From positions 41,564 to 105,563 of IMG/VR virus record IMGVR_UViG_3300021961_000042: a stretch of DNA of 64,000 bases; one strand, 5' to 3'. Both the position numbers and the translations under genes were made by a program. A model generated the notes under the pieces. The model ran no database searches and was not told the DNA's origin. It was given only the letters and a program-made list of their open reading frames with translations. Within the stretch, counting starts at the first letter, position 1, and each line of letters starts with the position of its first letter. Below, piece after piece: positions 1 through 9,315 of the stretch. Source of the DNA: a virus.

Positions 1-3000
1 TTAAATTTAATATTTGATATATTATTTGTTATCATAATTGGAATTTGTAATGCATTAAATTGGGTTAGAAGAAAATTTAATTTAAGTGAATTAAATTGTC
101 CTGATAGTAACCCAATTAGATTAGATGATAGGACATTTCCTAGATTATCATTACCTATGATGGGTTATCCTGATTGTGAGGCGTGTACTTGTGAAACATA
201 TGAAATGGCGCAGGATTTAAGCGACCCAATATATGCGGTTGAAAGAATAAATTATAGCGTTTTAATTGATAGTAATAGTGCTGGTGAATATACTTGGACA
301 GAACTACAAGAATATCAAAAATTAATATCACCTGCATACTGTAATACATTTGATACTTGTGAAATTGACGAACAATCATTCTTTTTTGGAATAAACCAAG
401 GATTTGCCGGATATAGTGGACCATATACACAATTATCAAAAACAAATGTAGTTGTTTGGCCAAAACAAGATAGTAGAGTCGGGGCTTTAGGTTATACACC
501 AAATTGGTCACACATTTTAAATAAATTAAATTCAAGAGGTGCTTATTTTGAAAACGGTACTTTTATAAAAACCACCGTGAAAAATATAAATCCTCAAACA
601 AACGTAGAACAACCATCAGAACCATTTTTAGACCTACCATTAATATTAATTTGTGATGAAGGGACTTTACAACAACTAGGGGGTGCGGGACAGTTATTGA
701 CTTTTACAGATATTACAAAAATAAATGACCCAAATTTAACAGGAGCAACATTAAATCAATTTGGTACTTTAGGAGTTACTGGAACAACCTCAAATAATCA
801 AAGTAATTTAATAACAATAAATGAAAGTTTTATAACACCAGGTCTACAACTTTCAGCAGCAACCCTTCACCTCAAATTAACAGAACAAACTAAAGATTAC
901 AAGTTTCCTGCTGGTGTCGAATACTTTCAAATAATAACAGGAGGAACCTTAAATCAATTTGAACAAATAGCAGATATATACTCACAGTATGGGGTATTAA
1001 GAAATTTTGTTTATGAAACAGGGATTAAATTTAGATGGGGTAATGGGTATTTCACTGCAGAAGATTGGGGTGGAAGGTTCAGTAACCAAGTGACATCAAT
1101 AGACGTTGATTTAAATAATAATATAATAGTTGGAGGTCAATTTGAATATTACTCACAATCCACAACAAACTTCAATAATGGAAACTTAACGTCAGGTATA
1201 GTAAAACTAAGTAATAGTGATGGAAGTGTAGACGCCGATTTTGGTAACGGATCGGGGTACGGTAGCTACGATAGTGGGTTTGGTACAGGTGTGGTTATGG
1301 CACTTGAAACCCAAAGTGATGGTAAAGTTGTTGTTGGTGGTGGTTTTGATACATATTGGGACGCAGGTAATCAATCAACAGGATTAGGTAGTATTGTTAG
1401 GTTAAATGACCCTTATGGTGAAATTGACACCACATTTAATTTTGGTGGGTCTGGATTTCAAGGACCATTTATACTTAACGTTAAGGCAATTAAAATACAA
1501 CCTGCGGATCAAAAAATATTAGTTGGTGGTAGTTTTGCATCGTATAATGGAACACTTATAAATGGATTGATAAGACTAGAAACTGATGGTAGTATTGATA
1601 GTACATTCGTATCTAACTTAGGATCAGGTATATCAGGAGCTGAAGGTGTATGGTCAATAGATTTATTAAGTGATGGTAGGATTGTTGTTGGTGGTGATTT
1701 TACAACAGTTAACAGTAACTCTTATAATAATATAGTTGTTTTGAATCCTAACGGAACAATAGATACAAACTTTATTGTAGGTAGTGGTTTTGACGTTAAA
1801 GTTTTTTCAGTTAAAGTGGATAGTAATGATAATATTTTTGTAGGTGGAGAATTTACAACATATAATGGAAATTTAGCACCTAAACTTACAAAATTATTAT
1901 CCACAAATGGAAATATAGATTCATCATTTGTTTTGGATCCGTCAATAAACACTGCATTATCAAACAACACAAACTTTTTAATTAAAACAATTGAGTTAGA
2001 TACATTTAATAATAATATTTTAATTGGTGGGTTATTTTCTATTGAGGGAAGAAATAATATAATGAGAATAACCAATAATGGAGGAACAGACCCAACGTTT
2101 AATTCCAATTTTAACTGGGGTACTTTAGTTTCTGTTATTAAATTTCTTCCTGACAACTCAATTTGTGTTGGGGGTAATTTTGGACCAAATGTTAATGAAA
2201 ACACGGCAAATATTAGAAGAATAACAAATAGTGGTACTAAATTTACAACAATAAATATAAATAACCAAATACCATTCAATACTTGGCATAACGTGGCACA
2301 AGGTTATAATGCTTATCCAAAATTCTTTTTTGAAAATTTTGGAAATAAAGAAATAATATTTTTAACAAGAGGCACTGACCCTTATACTCAAAAACAAACA
2401 ATAGAGTACGATTTGTCTGTATTATTTGGTTTATCGTATGACACAGTAAAGGTTAAGGGGGAATATTATTTAAATGTTCCAATAAAACCTAATTTTGTTA
2501 ATCAGTCAGGGCAGAATGCTTCCACCACTAATCTACCTTGGCAAGAACCTGGAATATCAAACTCATTATGGTATGGAGGAGGAACAACACCCGAAAGTCA
2601 CGATGTTATAAACAATAACAATCCTATATTATTCCATAAACCATATAATAATTTTAATATACCAACCAGCTCTTGGACCGCCTTCACAAATAACTCTTTG
2701 AAATATTATAACTCAACTGATAAATCTAGAGTAAATCACGTTGCGTTTCCTGGTGACAGTAAAAATATAGGAAATTTTACCCAAAATTTTGGAAGAGAAT
2801 CGACGGTTAGTTATCAATATGTAAACGGTAAAAACACTATAGGTATTCAGTGGTCTCAGGGAGACCCACCAAGCACTATACCAACAACACCTGATTATTA
2901 TGTTAACTCTAATGTTGGGGATCCTGTTTATAAACAAGGTAATATTGAAGGTGCTTCATTTTTGGCTGCTGACTTTTCACCAGGTGAAATATTTGATTTA

Positions 3001-4698
3001 GAAGATTCGTCAAAATTCGCTAGGGTTTTTTCACCTGCATATCATTTAGATTATTTAACAGATAATGTTATGATAAACAAACAAAGATTAGTTTTTAGAA
3101 GTGACAGATTACCAACATCTACTACAACAGAAGTTAATGGAAACACTTCTTATTCACTTTTCTTAAATGATAATTTTGCAATATATAGAATTTCAGATCA
3201 AGGCATATTGGAAGGTCTTACTTATCAAATAAACCAACAAACAGACACTACAAACAATTTTCAAGATTTTGCTGATGATAACTCAAGTCAAGTTAATGAT
3301 GCGATTCTTAATACTTTGACATGTGAAGGTTTAAAACCACTTGATTGTTATGTTGGACAAGGAACCTCTTTTTCTGTTTCAGACCCATGTCCGACAAATG
3401 AAGACACTAGTTTATCAACACAAAGAGTTATTGGTGGTTGTTATTATTTTGTACAAGAACCATTTTTTAAAGTTGAGAGCATTAAAAAAGACATTAACTT
3501 TTTTGCTGAATGGAAAGCAAGATTTAGATTTACATATGCGGCATGTAGAGGTGTTATAAGTCATGTATTTCAAAATAATTGGGTCAATGGAAGTCTATAT
3601 ATGTTCCCAATAAAAAAACAAACAATATTTGATATACAAGGAAACCCAACAAAAAGAATACATTGTGGATCAAAAGATACTTTTTACAGTGATCAAGGAC
3701 CAGTTTACTACAACGAAGATTATAACGGATATTTTTATAGAGCAACACCGTATAATCAAACAAATGGTTTCATAGGTCAAAAACCTAAATATTTTGATAC
3801 CACAACAATAACATGGATAGATGCTGAACCTAAGTTTAAGGGAATGAATAAAAGAAATATCCATTTCCCAACAACAATAATGGATTTAGGGGCTAGAGAT
3901 CAATTCGCAAAAGAAATATGTTTTAATCCTGAACTTGAAGGGTATTTAATAGAAACAATAAAATCCACATCATTTAATGAAACTTCAGACATACTTCTAT
4001 TTTTTATTTTATCAAGACTACTTAGCTCAACTAACGGACAAAGATTGATAGGTTCTGGAGACGCGTCAATTAATACTATATTTAGTAGAAGTGAAAATAG
4101 AATAGACGGAGATTTGGCCCAATTATTCAGTATAAATTCAGAGTATGGTATTGTACCATTTAATGATCAATTTTATGATGATTTTGATATATATTTAGAT
4201 TCTCAAGGTAGTGCATTAATTGGAATTTTCTTTAGTGCCGATACCAAAAATAGAATACTTTTAACTCCTGGCATTAATACGTTTGGCGCCGTACAACAAC
4301 TCATACCATATCCAAAAACACAAGAAGTACCTTTTTACAAATGGAGAAAAGTTGACCCACAAGCGTCAACACCTAGTGACCCACAACCCGCACCAACAAT
4401 TTTTGGATCTGAATTAAATGATTGGAATACCGATTTACAAACAACTAATAACTTGTATTCGGTAAAATACCAAACAATGTCATTTAATGGTACGCCTTAT
4501 TTTCAATCAACTAATGGAAATAACACCGGATATATAATTAACTATGGAGTTAATGGACAACCAACACCAACACCTTCTCAAAATCAAGCAACTGATTCAT
4601 TTATTGTTGGTGCCCCTTACCATTTTTATTTTGGGTTAAATAAAGGAAAAAGTGCAATGAACAGGTACATATCAAAATATATAGTAGGTCAAGAATAA
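1..4698 (+). CDS. Very large virion protein with delta-60 beta-propeller repeats (5' partial)
   Basis: The frame is open from base 1 with no stop, so the gene starts left of the window; the first internal ATG is at 157. At about 1090-2250 there are seven repeats of the delta-60 / DUF5122 type: a stretch like DGKVVVGGGF, then a G-x-x-R-L-x-x-DGSID-x-x-F unit. These are known from bacterial secreted proteins and are thought to form a beta-propeller. The flanking regions are rich in N, T, S, Y and F, as phage tail and fibre proteins usually are. The stop overlaps the next ATG (TAATG), so it is the first visible gene of a translationally coupled structural operon. A tail-tip, baseplate or receptor-binding role is inferred from context only. 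I recognise no specific T4 homologue. Confidence 0.8.
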   Translation, partial: LNLIFDILFVIIIGICNALNWVRRKFNLSELNCPDSNPIRLDDRTFPRLSLPMMGYPDCEACTCETYEMAQDLSDPIYAVERINYSVLIDSNSAGEYTWTELQEYQKLISPAYCNTFDTCEIDEQSFFFGINQGFAGYSGPYTQLSKTNVVVWPKQDSRVGALGYTPNWSHILNKLNSRGAYFENGTFIKTTVKNINPQTNVEQPSEPFLDLPLILICDEGTLQQLGGAGQLLTFTDITKINDPNLTGATLNQFGTLGVTGTTSNNQSNLITINESFITPGLQLSAATLHLKLTEQTKDYKFPAGVEYFQIITGGTLNQFEQIADIYSQYGVLRNFVYETGIKFRWGNGYFTAEDWGGRFSNQVTSIDVDLNNNIIVGGQFEYYSQSTTNFNNGNLTSGIVKLSNSDGSVDADFGNGSGYGSYDSGFGTGVVMALETQSDGKVVVGGGFDTYWDAGNQSTGLGSIVRLNDPYGEIDTTFNFGGSGFQGPFILNVKAIKIQPADQKILVGGSFASYNGTLINGLIRLETDGSIDSTFVSNLGSGISGAEGVWSIDLLSDGRIVVGGDFTTVNSNSYNNIVVLNPNGTIDTNFIVGSGFDVKVFSVKVDSNDNIFVGGEFTTYNGNLAPKLTKLLSTNGNIDSSFVLDPSINTALSNNTNFLIKTIELDTFNNNILIGGLFSIEGRNNIMRITNNGGTDPTFNSNFNWGTLVSVIKFLPDNSICVGGNFGPNVNENTANIRRITNSGTKFTTININNQIPFNTWHNVAQGYNAYPKFFFENFGNKEIIFLTRGTDPYTQKQTIEYDLSVLFGLSYDTVKVKGEYYLNVPIKPNFVNQSGQNASTTNLPWQEPGISNSLWYGGGTTPESHDVINNNNPILFHKPYNNFNIPTSSWTAFTNNSLKYYNSTDKSRVNHVAFPGDSKNIGNFTQNFGRESTVSYQYVNGKNTIGIQWSQGDPPSTIPTTPDYYVNSNVGDPVYKQGNIEGASFLAADFSPGEIFDLEDSSKFARVFSPAYHLDYLTDNVMINKQRLVFRSDRLPTSTTTEVNGNTSYSLFLNDNFAIYRISDQGILEGLTYQINQQTDTTNNFQDFADDNSSQVNDAILNTLTCEGLKPLDCYVGQGTSFSVSDPCPTNEDTSLSTQRVIGGCYYFVQEPFFKVESIKKDINFFAEWKARFRFTYAACRGVISHVFQNNWVNGSLYMFPIKKQTIFDIQGNPTKRIHCGSKDTFYSDQGPVYYNEDYNGYFYRATPYNQTNGFIGQKPKYFDTTTITWIDAEPKFKGMNKRNIHFPTTIMDLGARDQFAKEICFNPELEGYLIETIKSTSFNETSDILLFFILSRLLSSTNGQRLIGSGDASINTIFSRSENRIDGDLAQLFSINSEYGIVPFNDQFYDDFDIYLDSQGSALIGIFFSADTKNRILLTPGINTFGAVQQLIPYPKTQEVPFYKWRKVDPQASTPSDPQPAPTIFGSELNDWNTDLQTTNNLYSVKYQTMSFNGTPYFQSTNGNNTGYIINYGVNGQPTPTPSQNQATDSFIVGAPYHFYFGLNKGKSAMNRYISKYIVGQE

Positions 4699-6407
4699 TG
4701 AGTGGAGAAAAACAAATATCATATATTTTAGGTAATAAAAGATTTGCGGGTAGTACAATAACGCCACAACAAATACCGTTAAACCTACAAAGTAATTACA
4801 GAAACTATGTTCAAGGAGATAGAAGTACACTGGTTGATTTACCACAAATTTTTGATTTTGAAAGACAAAACTCATCTACATTTAGAATAAGTGGTAAAAT
4901 TATAAACATATTCGATAATTCAATATCAGGAAAAACCAATTATACACCATTCAAAAATAATTTATATTATTTAGATTCGGCAAATTCAGTAAATACTAAC
5001 GTATGGAAAGGTTACCCACAATATGACGAGTTTTCTTTTATAAGAAATTTAGCAGTTACTTCACATATAGATTTTGTTTCTAAAAGTGCGACAACATATA
5101 ATTGGGGTGTTTATGCTAGTTATGCGTATAGTAGTACTACTGCTCAAACTATGACATATTATAGTGAAAAGTTTGGTGTAAATAATACTTTTTCTGTTAG
5201 TGATGGAATTCCTTTTGTTATTGATACAGGAACAATTGATGGTAAATCTTTAGTTTTCTTTTATTGTGCCACAGACCATAACTTAAAAGAAAATGATTAC
5301 GTTAAATTAAATATATCAATTAATAATAAAGATTTATATAGTGTTTATTCTTTAGGTGATGGAACCTATAGGTCAGAAAAAAGAGTATTTGCAATATACA
5401 ATTTAAAATTTAATACAAGTGATATTGTATCAGGAAGAGTCGGTAACTTTAAAAGAGTAACAGACATTTCTAATACCGCAGAAACAACATCTAACTATTA
5501 TGTTAGGCTTCATAAGATTTTAAAAACACCAAAAGACATTTTTTTAGTTAATAGCGGTTATGAAAATAACCCATTCCCAATAAAAAAGAAACTTGAATTT
5601 TCTGGATTAACACCAAATAGTGTTCAAAGAATTTCAGTAAAAGACGGATCCCAAACTTATGGGTTTTCGGTTAATTCTGATATAGATATTGAGAATTTAC
5701 TTGATTGTAACGGAAGACCAATTACCGAACTGTTTATAACTATAGTTAATCGAGGTTATATGGGTTGGTTTAACCAACCTAGCGGTAATGGAACAAGAGC
5801 GATCGATGTTGGATGGGAGTTTAACTTTTCAAAGGACTTTTATGATAATTGGTGGAATCATAATTCGACAGATAATAAAGATAACATTTTTGTTGATTCT
5901 TATAATAGGTCCAACCAAACATTTTACTATAACAAACTTTTAAATGAGGGTGATGTAATAAAAGGCGATTTTTGCGAATATAATAATATTGAACAAATAG
6001 AAAAAGTACTTTCACCTATTTATCACAAATACTCTTATAATCCTAATATTTTTTTAGATGATCAAACGATAAACGCACCACAATATCCTTCAGGTTATTT
6101 ATATAAACCACATTATAGTGTGCCGGTAAGAACGTTTAGTGATTATCAAGAAAGATCAGGTCTAAATGAAATCGATAATGCTCCATTTTATGCTTATTAC
6201 TCTAACTATTTTGAAAAATTTATATGGAGAGATATCTATGATTATGGGTTTATTGATAATGATGGAAATGGTTTAAATGTTCCATTTGTAAATGGAGCTC
6301 ATTATCCCTATAAAAATATAGTATTTTTACATCACCCTGTATTTAGAAACACAGAAACAATTGATACAATACTAATAAACCCAATAGAAGTAGACGAGTG
6401 TGAGTAA
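4698..6407 (+). CDS. Putative virion structural protein (569 aa)
   Basis: This is a long N-, Y- and F-rich protein without a recognisable catalytic motif, signal peptide or membrane segment. It overlaps the upstream stop by one base and the downstream gene by eight bases, which indicates one co-translated structural operon. The near-continuous predicted beta composition and the neighbours suggest a tail or baseplate component. No family was recognised, so the product name is a context call. Confidence 0.7.
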   Translation: MSGEKQISYILGNKRFAGSTITPQQIPLNLQSNYRNYVQGDRSTLVDLPQIFDFERQNSSTFRISGKIINIFDNSISGKTNYTPFKNNLYYLDSANSVNTNVWKGYPQYDEFSFIRNLAVTSHIDFVSKSATTYNWGVYASYAYSSTTAQTMTYYSEKFGVNNTFSVSDGIPFVIDTGTIDGKSLVFFYCATDHNLKENDYVKLNISINNKDLYSVYSLGDGTYRSEKRVFAIYNLKFNTSDIVSGRVGNFKRVTDISNTAETTSNYYVRLHKILKTPKDIFLVNSGYENNPFPIKKKLEFSGLTPNSVQRISVKDGSQTYGFSVNSDIDIENLLDCNGRPITELFITIVNRGYMGWFNQPSGNGTRAIDVGWEFNFSKDFYDNWWNHNSTDNKDNIFVDSYNRSNQTFYYNKLLNEGDVIKGDFCEYNNIEQIEKVLSPIYHKYSYNPNIFLDDQTINAPQYPSGYLYKPHYSVPVRTFSDYQERSGLNEIDNAPFYAYYSNYFEKFIWRDIYDYGFIDNDGNGLNVPFVNGAHYPYKNIVFLHHPVFRNTETIDTILINPIEVDECE

Positions 6408-7287
6408 TTATAGATTTCCAATATCAAGTAATAGTAAATATATTAATATCCCTATTGATATGAATTTTGATTTTGAGGGTAGAGATAATGCGATACAAAA
6501 ATACGAAACGGAAATAAAAAATAAATTAATTAATCCAATAATTGATTTTGATACGACTAAATTCTCACATTCAGCGTATACTCAATTAATCAATACTGTC
6601 ATAACAACAACAACACCATTAGGTTTACAATTAACAATACCGATAACCGTACCTAATGTAGAAACTTCTATAAATTATGAGTTTTACTTTTTTGATTTTT
6701 TAACAAATGTAACGGCATCTACTATTAACAATTGGGCGACAGACTATGAAAACGCCAGTTTTACAGATGCCGAAATATATTATTTTGCAAACTCATTTAA
6801 GGGTAGTTTTTTTAAATTAGATTTTTATGACACAAATAATTCACAAAATCAATTGTTATTATTTACCGTTATTATACCAACACAGCAAGGACTTAAAGAA
6901 CCAGGTACGATAGGTCCCGTGACTAATCAAACAAATGTTGAAGTAAAAAAACCAAAATTTATTTTAGATTCAATAGGAAAAGATAAGGAGGGTTATTTTT
7001 TATATTGGTTGAAAAATAAAGATTACTTACTTACAAATGAAATTTATTGTTCAGTAAAATTCTTTAACGCAAAAAAAGGTGAATTTATAAGAATGATAAA
7101 TAAACCACAGTCCGATTTTTCAGGAATAAACATGTTAAACTTGGAACAAGAAATATATTTCTATTTGAAATATAAATTGGATTACGACACAAATGAGTAC
7201 GTTGTTTTTCAAGAAAACAATAACACAACAATAAGGGTTGGAACTACTAACGAACCCATAAAATGGTATGAATACGTTAACCCATAA
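6400..7287 (+). CDS. Putative virion structural protein (295 aa)
   Basis: The start overlaps the previous gene by eight bases and the stop overlaps the next ATG by one base. The protein lacks Cys-rich, membrane or enzymatic motifs and has the polar, aromatic-rich composition of its neighbours. It contains Thr-rich stretches around residues 70-100. Function is unknown; a baseplate or tail accessory protein is the best guess from position. Confidence 0.68.
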   Translation: MSNYRFPISSNSKYINIPIDMNFDFEGRDNAIQKYETEIKNKLINPIIDFDTTKFSHSAYTQLINTVITTTTPLGLQLTIPITVPNVETSINYEFYFFDFLTNVTASTINNWATDYENASFTDAEIYYFANSFKGSFFKLDFYDTNNSQNQLLLFTVIIPTQQGLKEPGTIGPVTNQTNVEVKKPKFILDSIGKDKEGYFLYWLKNKDYLLTNEIYCSVKFFNAKKGEFIRMINKPQSDFSGINMLNLEQEIYFYLKYKLDYDTNEYVVFQENNNTTIRVGTTNEPIKWYEYVNP

Positions 7288-8369
7288 TGTCTAATAGTGT
7301 TTTAAAATATAGAATTAGTCCTGAGTTTCTTAAAACTGATATTTTTGAAGAAACATATAATGGAGTAGATTTTGGGGTCTATTCATCTATAACTGAAATA
7401 GTTAGCGGAGGAACTAATGGTAATTCATATTTAACCGGTTTAACTATACCTATTGTTTTAAATCAGTCATATAATGATATTGGTTATTATTCTGAGTTTA
7501 GTGGTTTTATTGATCAAAAAGATATTGTTGGAAATTTTGTTATTTCAGGTAATAGTCAAAACCCGTATACTGTAACCGTTTATAATTCAAGTTCTTTTGT
7601 GTTCAACAGTTACTTGCAATTGGCTAATTACACAATAGATTGGGGAGACGGATCTGTGTCAGGGCAATTATCTACAACTAATGGACAACAATCACACACA
7701 TATCAAAACTCACCAGGTAATTATATTATTACATTATCGCAATTAAATCCTTTTGGATTAACAACAATCCAAAAACCAATATTTTTACCATTTACGGGGG
7801 TAACCATAGATAACCAATTAGGTGAAGTTTTTTTTACACAACAAGGTGGTTCTTGGTCAGGGATACCGATTTCATATAACTACATTTTCACAGGTGATTC
7901 TGTTAATGACGCCCAATATCACGTATCAAGTAACTATACACAAGTACCTTTTAATATTGTTGGTAAAACAAAATCTAAGTTGAGACTTCTTAAATTATGG
8001 GGACCACAAGAATACATTCCTGGTTTTTTTGTGCAAATAAGTGATAACAGTATTGGTGTTGTTGATGAAATTGAGACTGATTATATTGCATACACTATCG
8101 ATGGAATACACTATATAGATTATTTTAGTGGGACAACTTTCTTTTCTTTTGAATCGTCAGGGTTTACTATTAATGATTTAGCGTCATCTGGTTTAACAAA
8201 AGACGAATTACTTTTAGATTTTGTTATGGCACCTGAAGTTCAGACAGACGTTTTTGTAGAAAGAGGTAAATACTCTCCTTTTGAATATACACAAAGACTT
8301 GGTGAGGTGGATAATGTAGGGGATTTACAAAGGTACGGATATGGTTTTTTTAAAATTAACACCACCTAA
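7287..8369 (+). CDS. Putative virion protein with PKD-like domain (360 aa)
   Basis: Around residues 110-150 there is a PKD-type Ig-like motif: an IDWGDGS turn, then SHTYQNSPGNYIITL. This is the W-G-D-G ... H-x-Y-x-x-x-G-x-Y pattern of PKD domains, which occur in surface and adhesive proteins. The C-terminal third (around residues 230-350) has no recognised domain. This gene ends the coupled block that began with the delta-60 protein; a candidate promoter follows at 8386. Confidence 0.72.
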   Translation: MSNSVLKYRISPEFLKTDIFEETYNGVDFGVYSSITEIVSGGTNGNSYLTGLTIPIVLNQSYNDIGYYSEFSGFIDQKDIVGNFVISGNSQNPYTVTVYNSSSFVFNSYLQLANYTIDWGDGSVSGQLSTTNGQQSHTYQNSPGNYIITLSQLNPFGLTTIQKPIFLPFTGVTIDNQLGEVFFTQQGGSWSGIPISYNYIFTGDSVNDAQYHVSSNYTQVPFNIVGKTKSKLRLLKLWGPQEYIPGFFVQISDNSIGVVDEIETDYIAYTIDGIHYIDYFSGTTFFSFESSGFTINDLASSGLTKDELLLDFVMAPEVQTDVFVERGKYSPFEYTQRLGEVDNVGDLQRYGYGFFKINTT

Positions 8370-8385
8370 AAAAAGGTACATAAAC

Positions 8386-8393
8386 TATTTATA
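8386..8393 (+). promoter_or_regulatory. Candidate phage late promoter element TATTTATA
   Basis: TATTTATA lies 13 bases before the ATG of the next virion gene, directly after the preceding stop. The same octamer recurs before many virion and cargo-type genes in this window. Its strand and spacing are consistent with a late -10-like element, but no transcript start is known. Confidence 0.45.
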
Positions 8394-8406
8394 AAATAAA
8401 AAAAAT

Positions 8407-9315
8407 ATGGCACTTGGTTCATATGGTACAATAAGACCCGCAGACGTTTCACCGGCTGACGTAGAGATAATTTTACATTATACTCCGTCTAGAGATGTTA
8501 CAGCAAACTTTACGCTTAAAAAATTAAACTCAACACAAATTTTAACACCTTATTTCCATAATGGAAACACAGGTGGTAATACTAATATTGAAGTGTTAGG
8601 TGGTTTATATAATTTAAAACTACCAGCAGAAGAGTTTAATGCGATAGGTGTTTACACGGTGTATTTAAGACCTGCACAAATAAGAACAAGAATTAGCGAT
8701 TGTGGTACTCTATCCGCCTTACCAAACGTTAAAGGGATTATAGTGGACATAAGTAATGTACCTCAAAATTTTAGAAACAAATTCGTTAATCAAGGACTTG
8801 TTGGTTACAGAGTAGAATATTTGAATAATGACGGAAGTAAAATTCCTAACTTTTTTAGAATTATAACATCTTCATTTTTTTGTGAACCAACATTAACTGA
8901 TCAGGTTAATAGTTCTCAAAAAACATTAAGATATAGATATGTTGAAACTGGAAGCAATTTAATATTTTGTACATTATCACCATCGTCATCACCAACCAAC
9001 AAACCAAACGCAACTCCTTTTATAGGGCAACCCAATCAAAATATCATTATAACAAATACTTTTTTTAATCCAATATCAGTGGATATTGAAATCGGCGAGT
9101 ATGACTTAGATACTTTAGGAATTGCACTTTATGGTAACCAAACTAAGAGTATTGATGACGGGATTTATACTTTATATGATAGAGCAGGAAACATATATAA
9201 ACAATATAACTTATTTGAAGTTAGGGATAATTTCAACGAATTACTATACGAAGTTAGACAAGATAGAGGTAGTAATATTGATTTTACTAAAAACTTTACA
9301 AATATAATTACTTAA
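8407..9315 (+). CDS. Putative virion structural protein (302 aa)
   Basis: This is a polar protein of 302 aa preceded by a TATTTATA element and an A-rich leader, with no Shine-Dalgarno. It has no catalytic or membrane motif. Its stop overlaps the following ATG (TAATGG), so it is coupled to the 996-aa structural gene. It lies between the PKD protein and that gene, so a tail or baseplate subunit is likely, but the family was not recognised. Confidence 0.7.
   Translation: MALGSYGTIRPADVSPADVEIILHYTPSRDVTANFTLKKLNSTQILTPYFHNGNTGGNTNIEVLGGLYNLKLPAEEFNAIGVYTVYLRPAQIRTRISDCGTLSALPNVKGIIVDISNVPQNFRNKFVNQGLVGYRVEYLNNDGSKIPNFFRIITSSFFCEPTLTDQVNSSQKTLRYRYVETGSNLIFCTLSPSSSPTNKPNATPFIGQPNQNIIITNTFFNPISVDIEIGEYDLDTLGIALYGNQTKSIDDGIYTLYDRAGNIYKQYNLFEVRDNFNELLYEVRQDRGSNIDFTKNFTNIIT

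Noticed and set aside
1722-2279. Long minus-strand frame under the delta-60 gene
   Set aside because: It is a shadow of the plus-strand coding sequence; hydrophobic composition arises from antisense of N/T/G codons.
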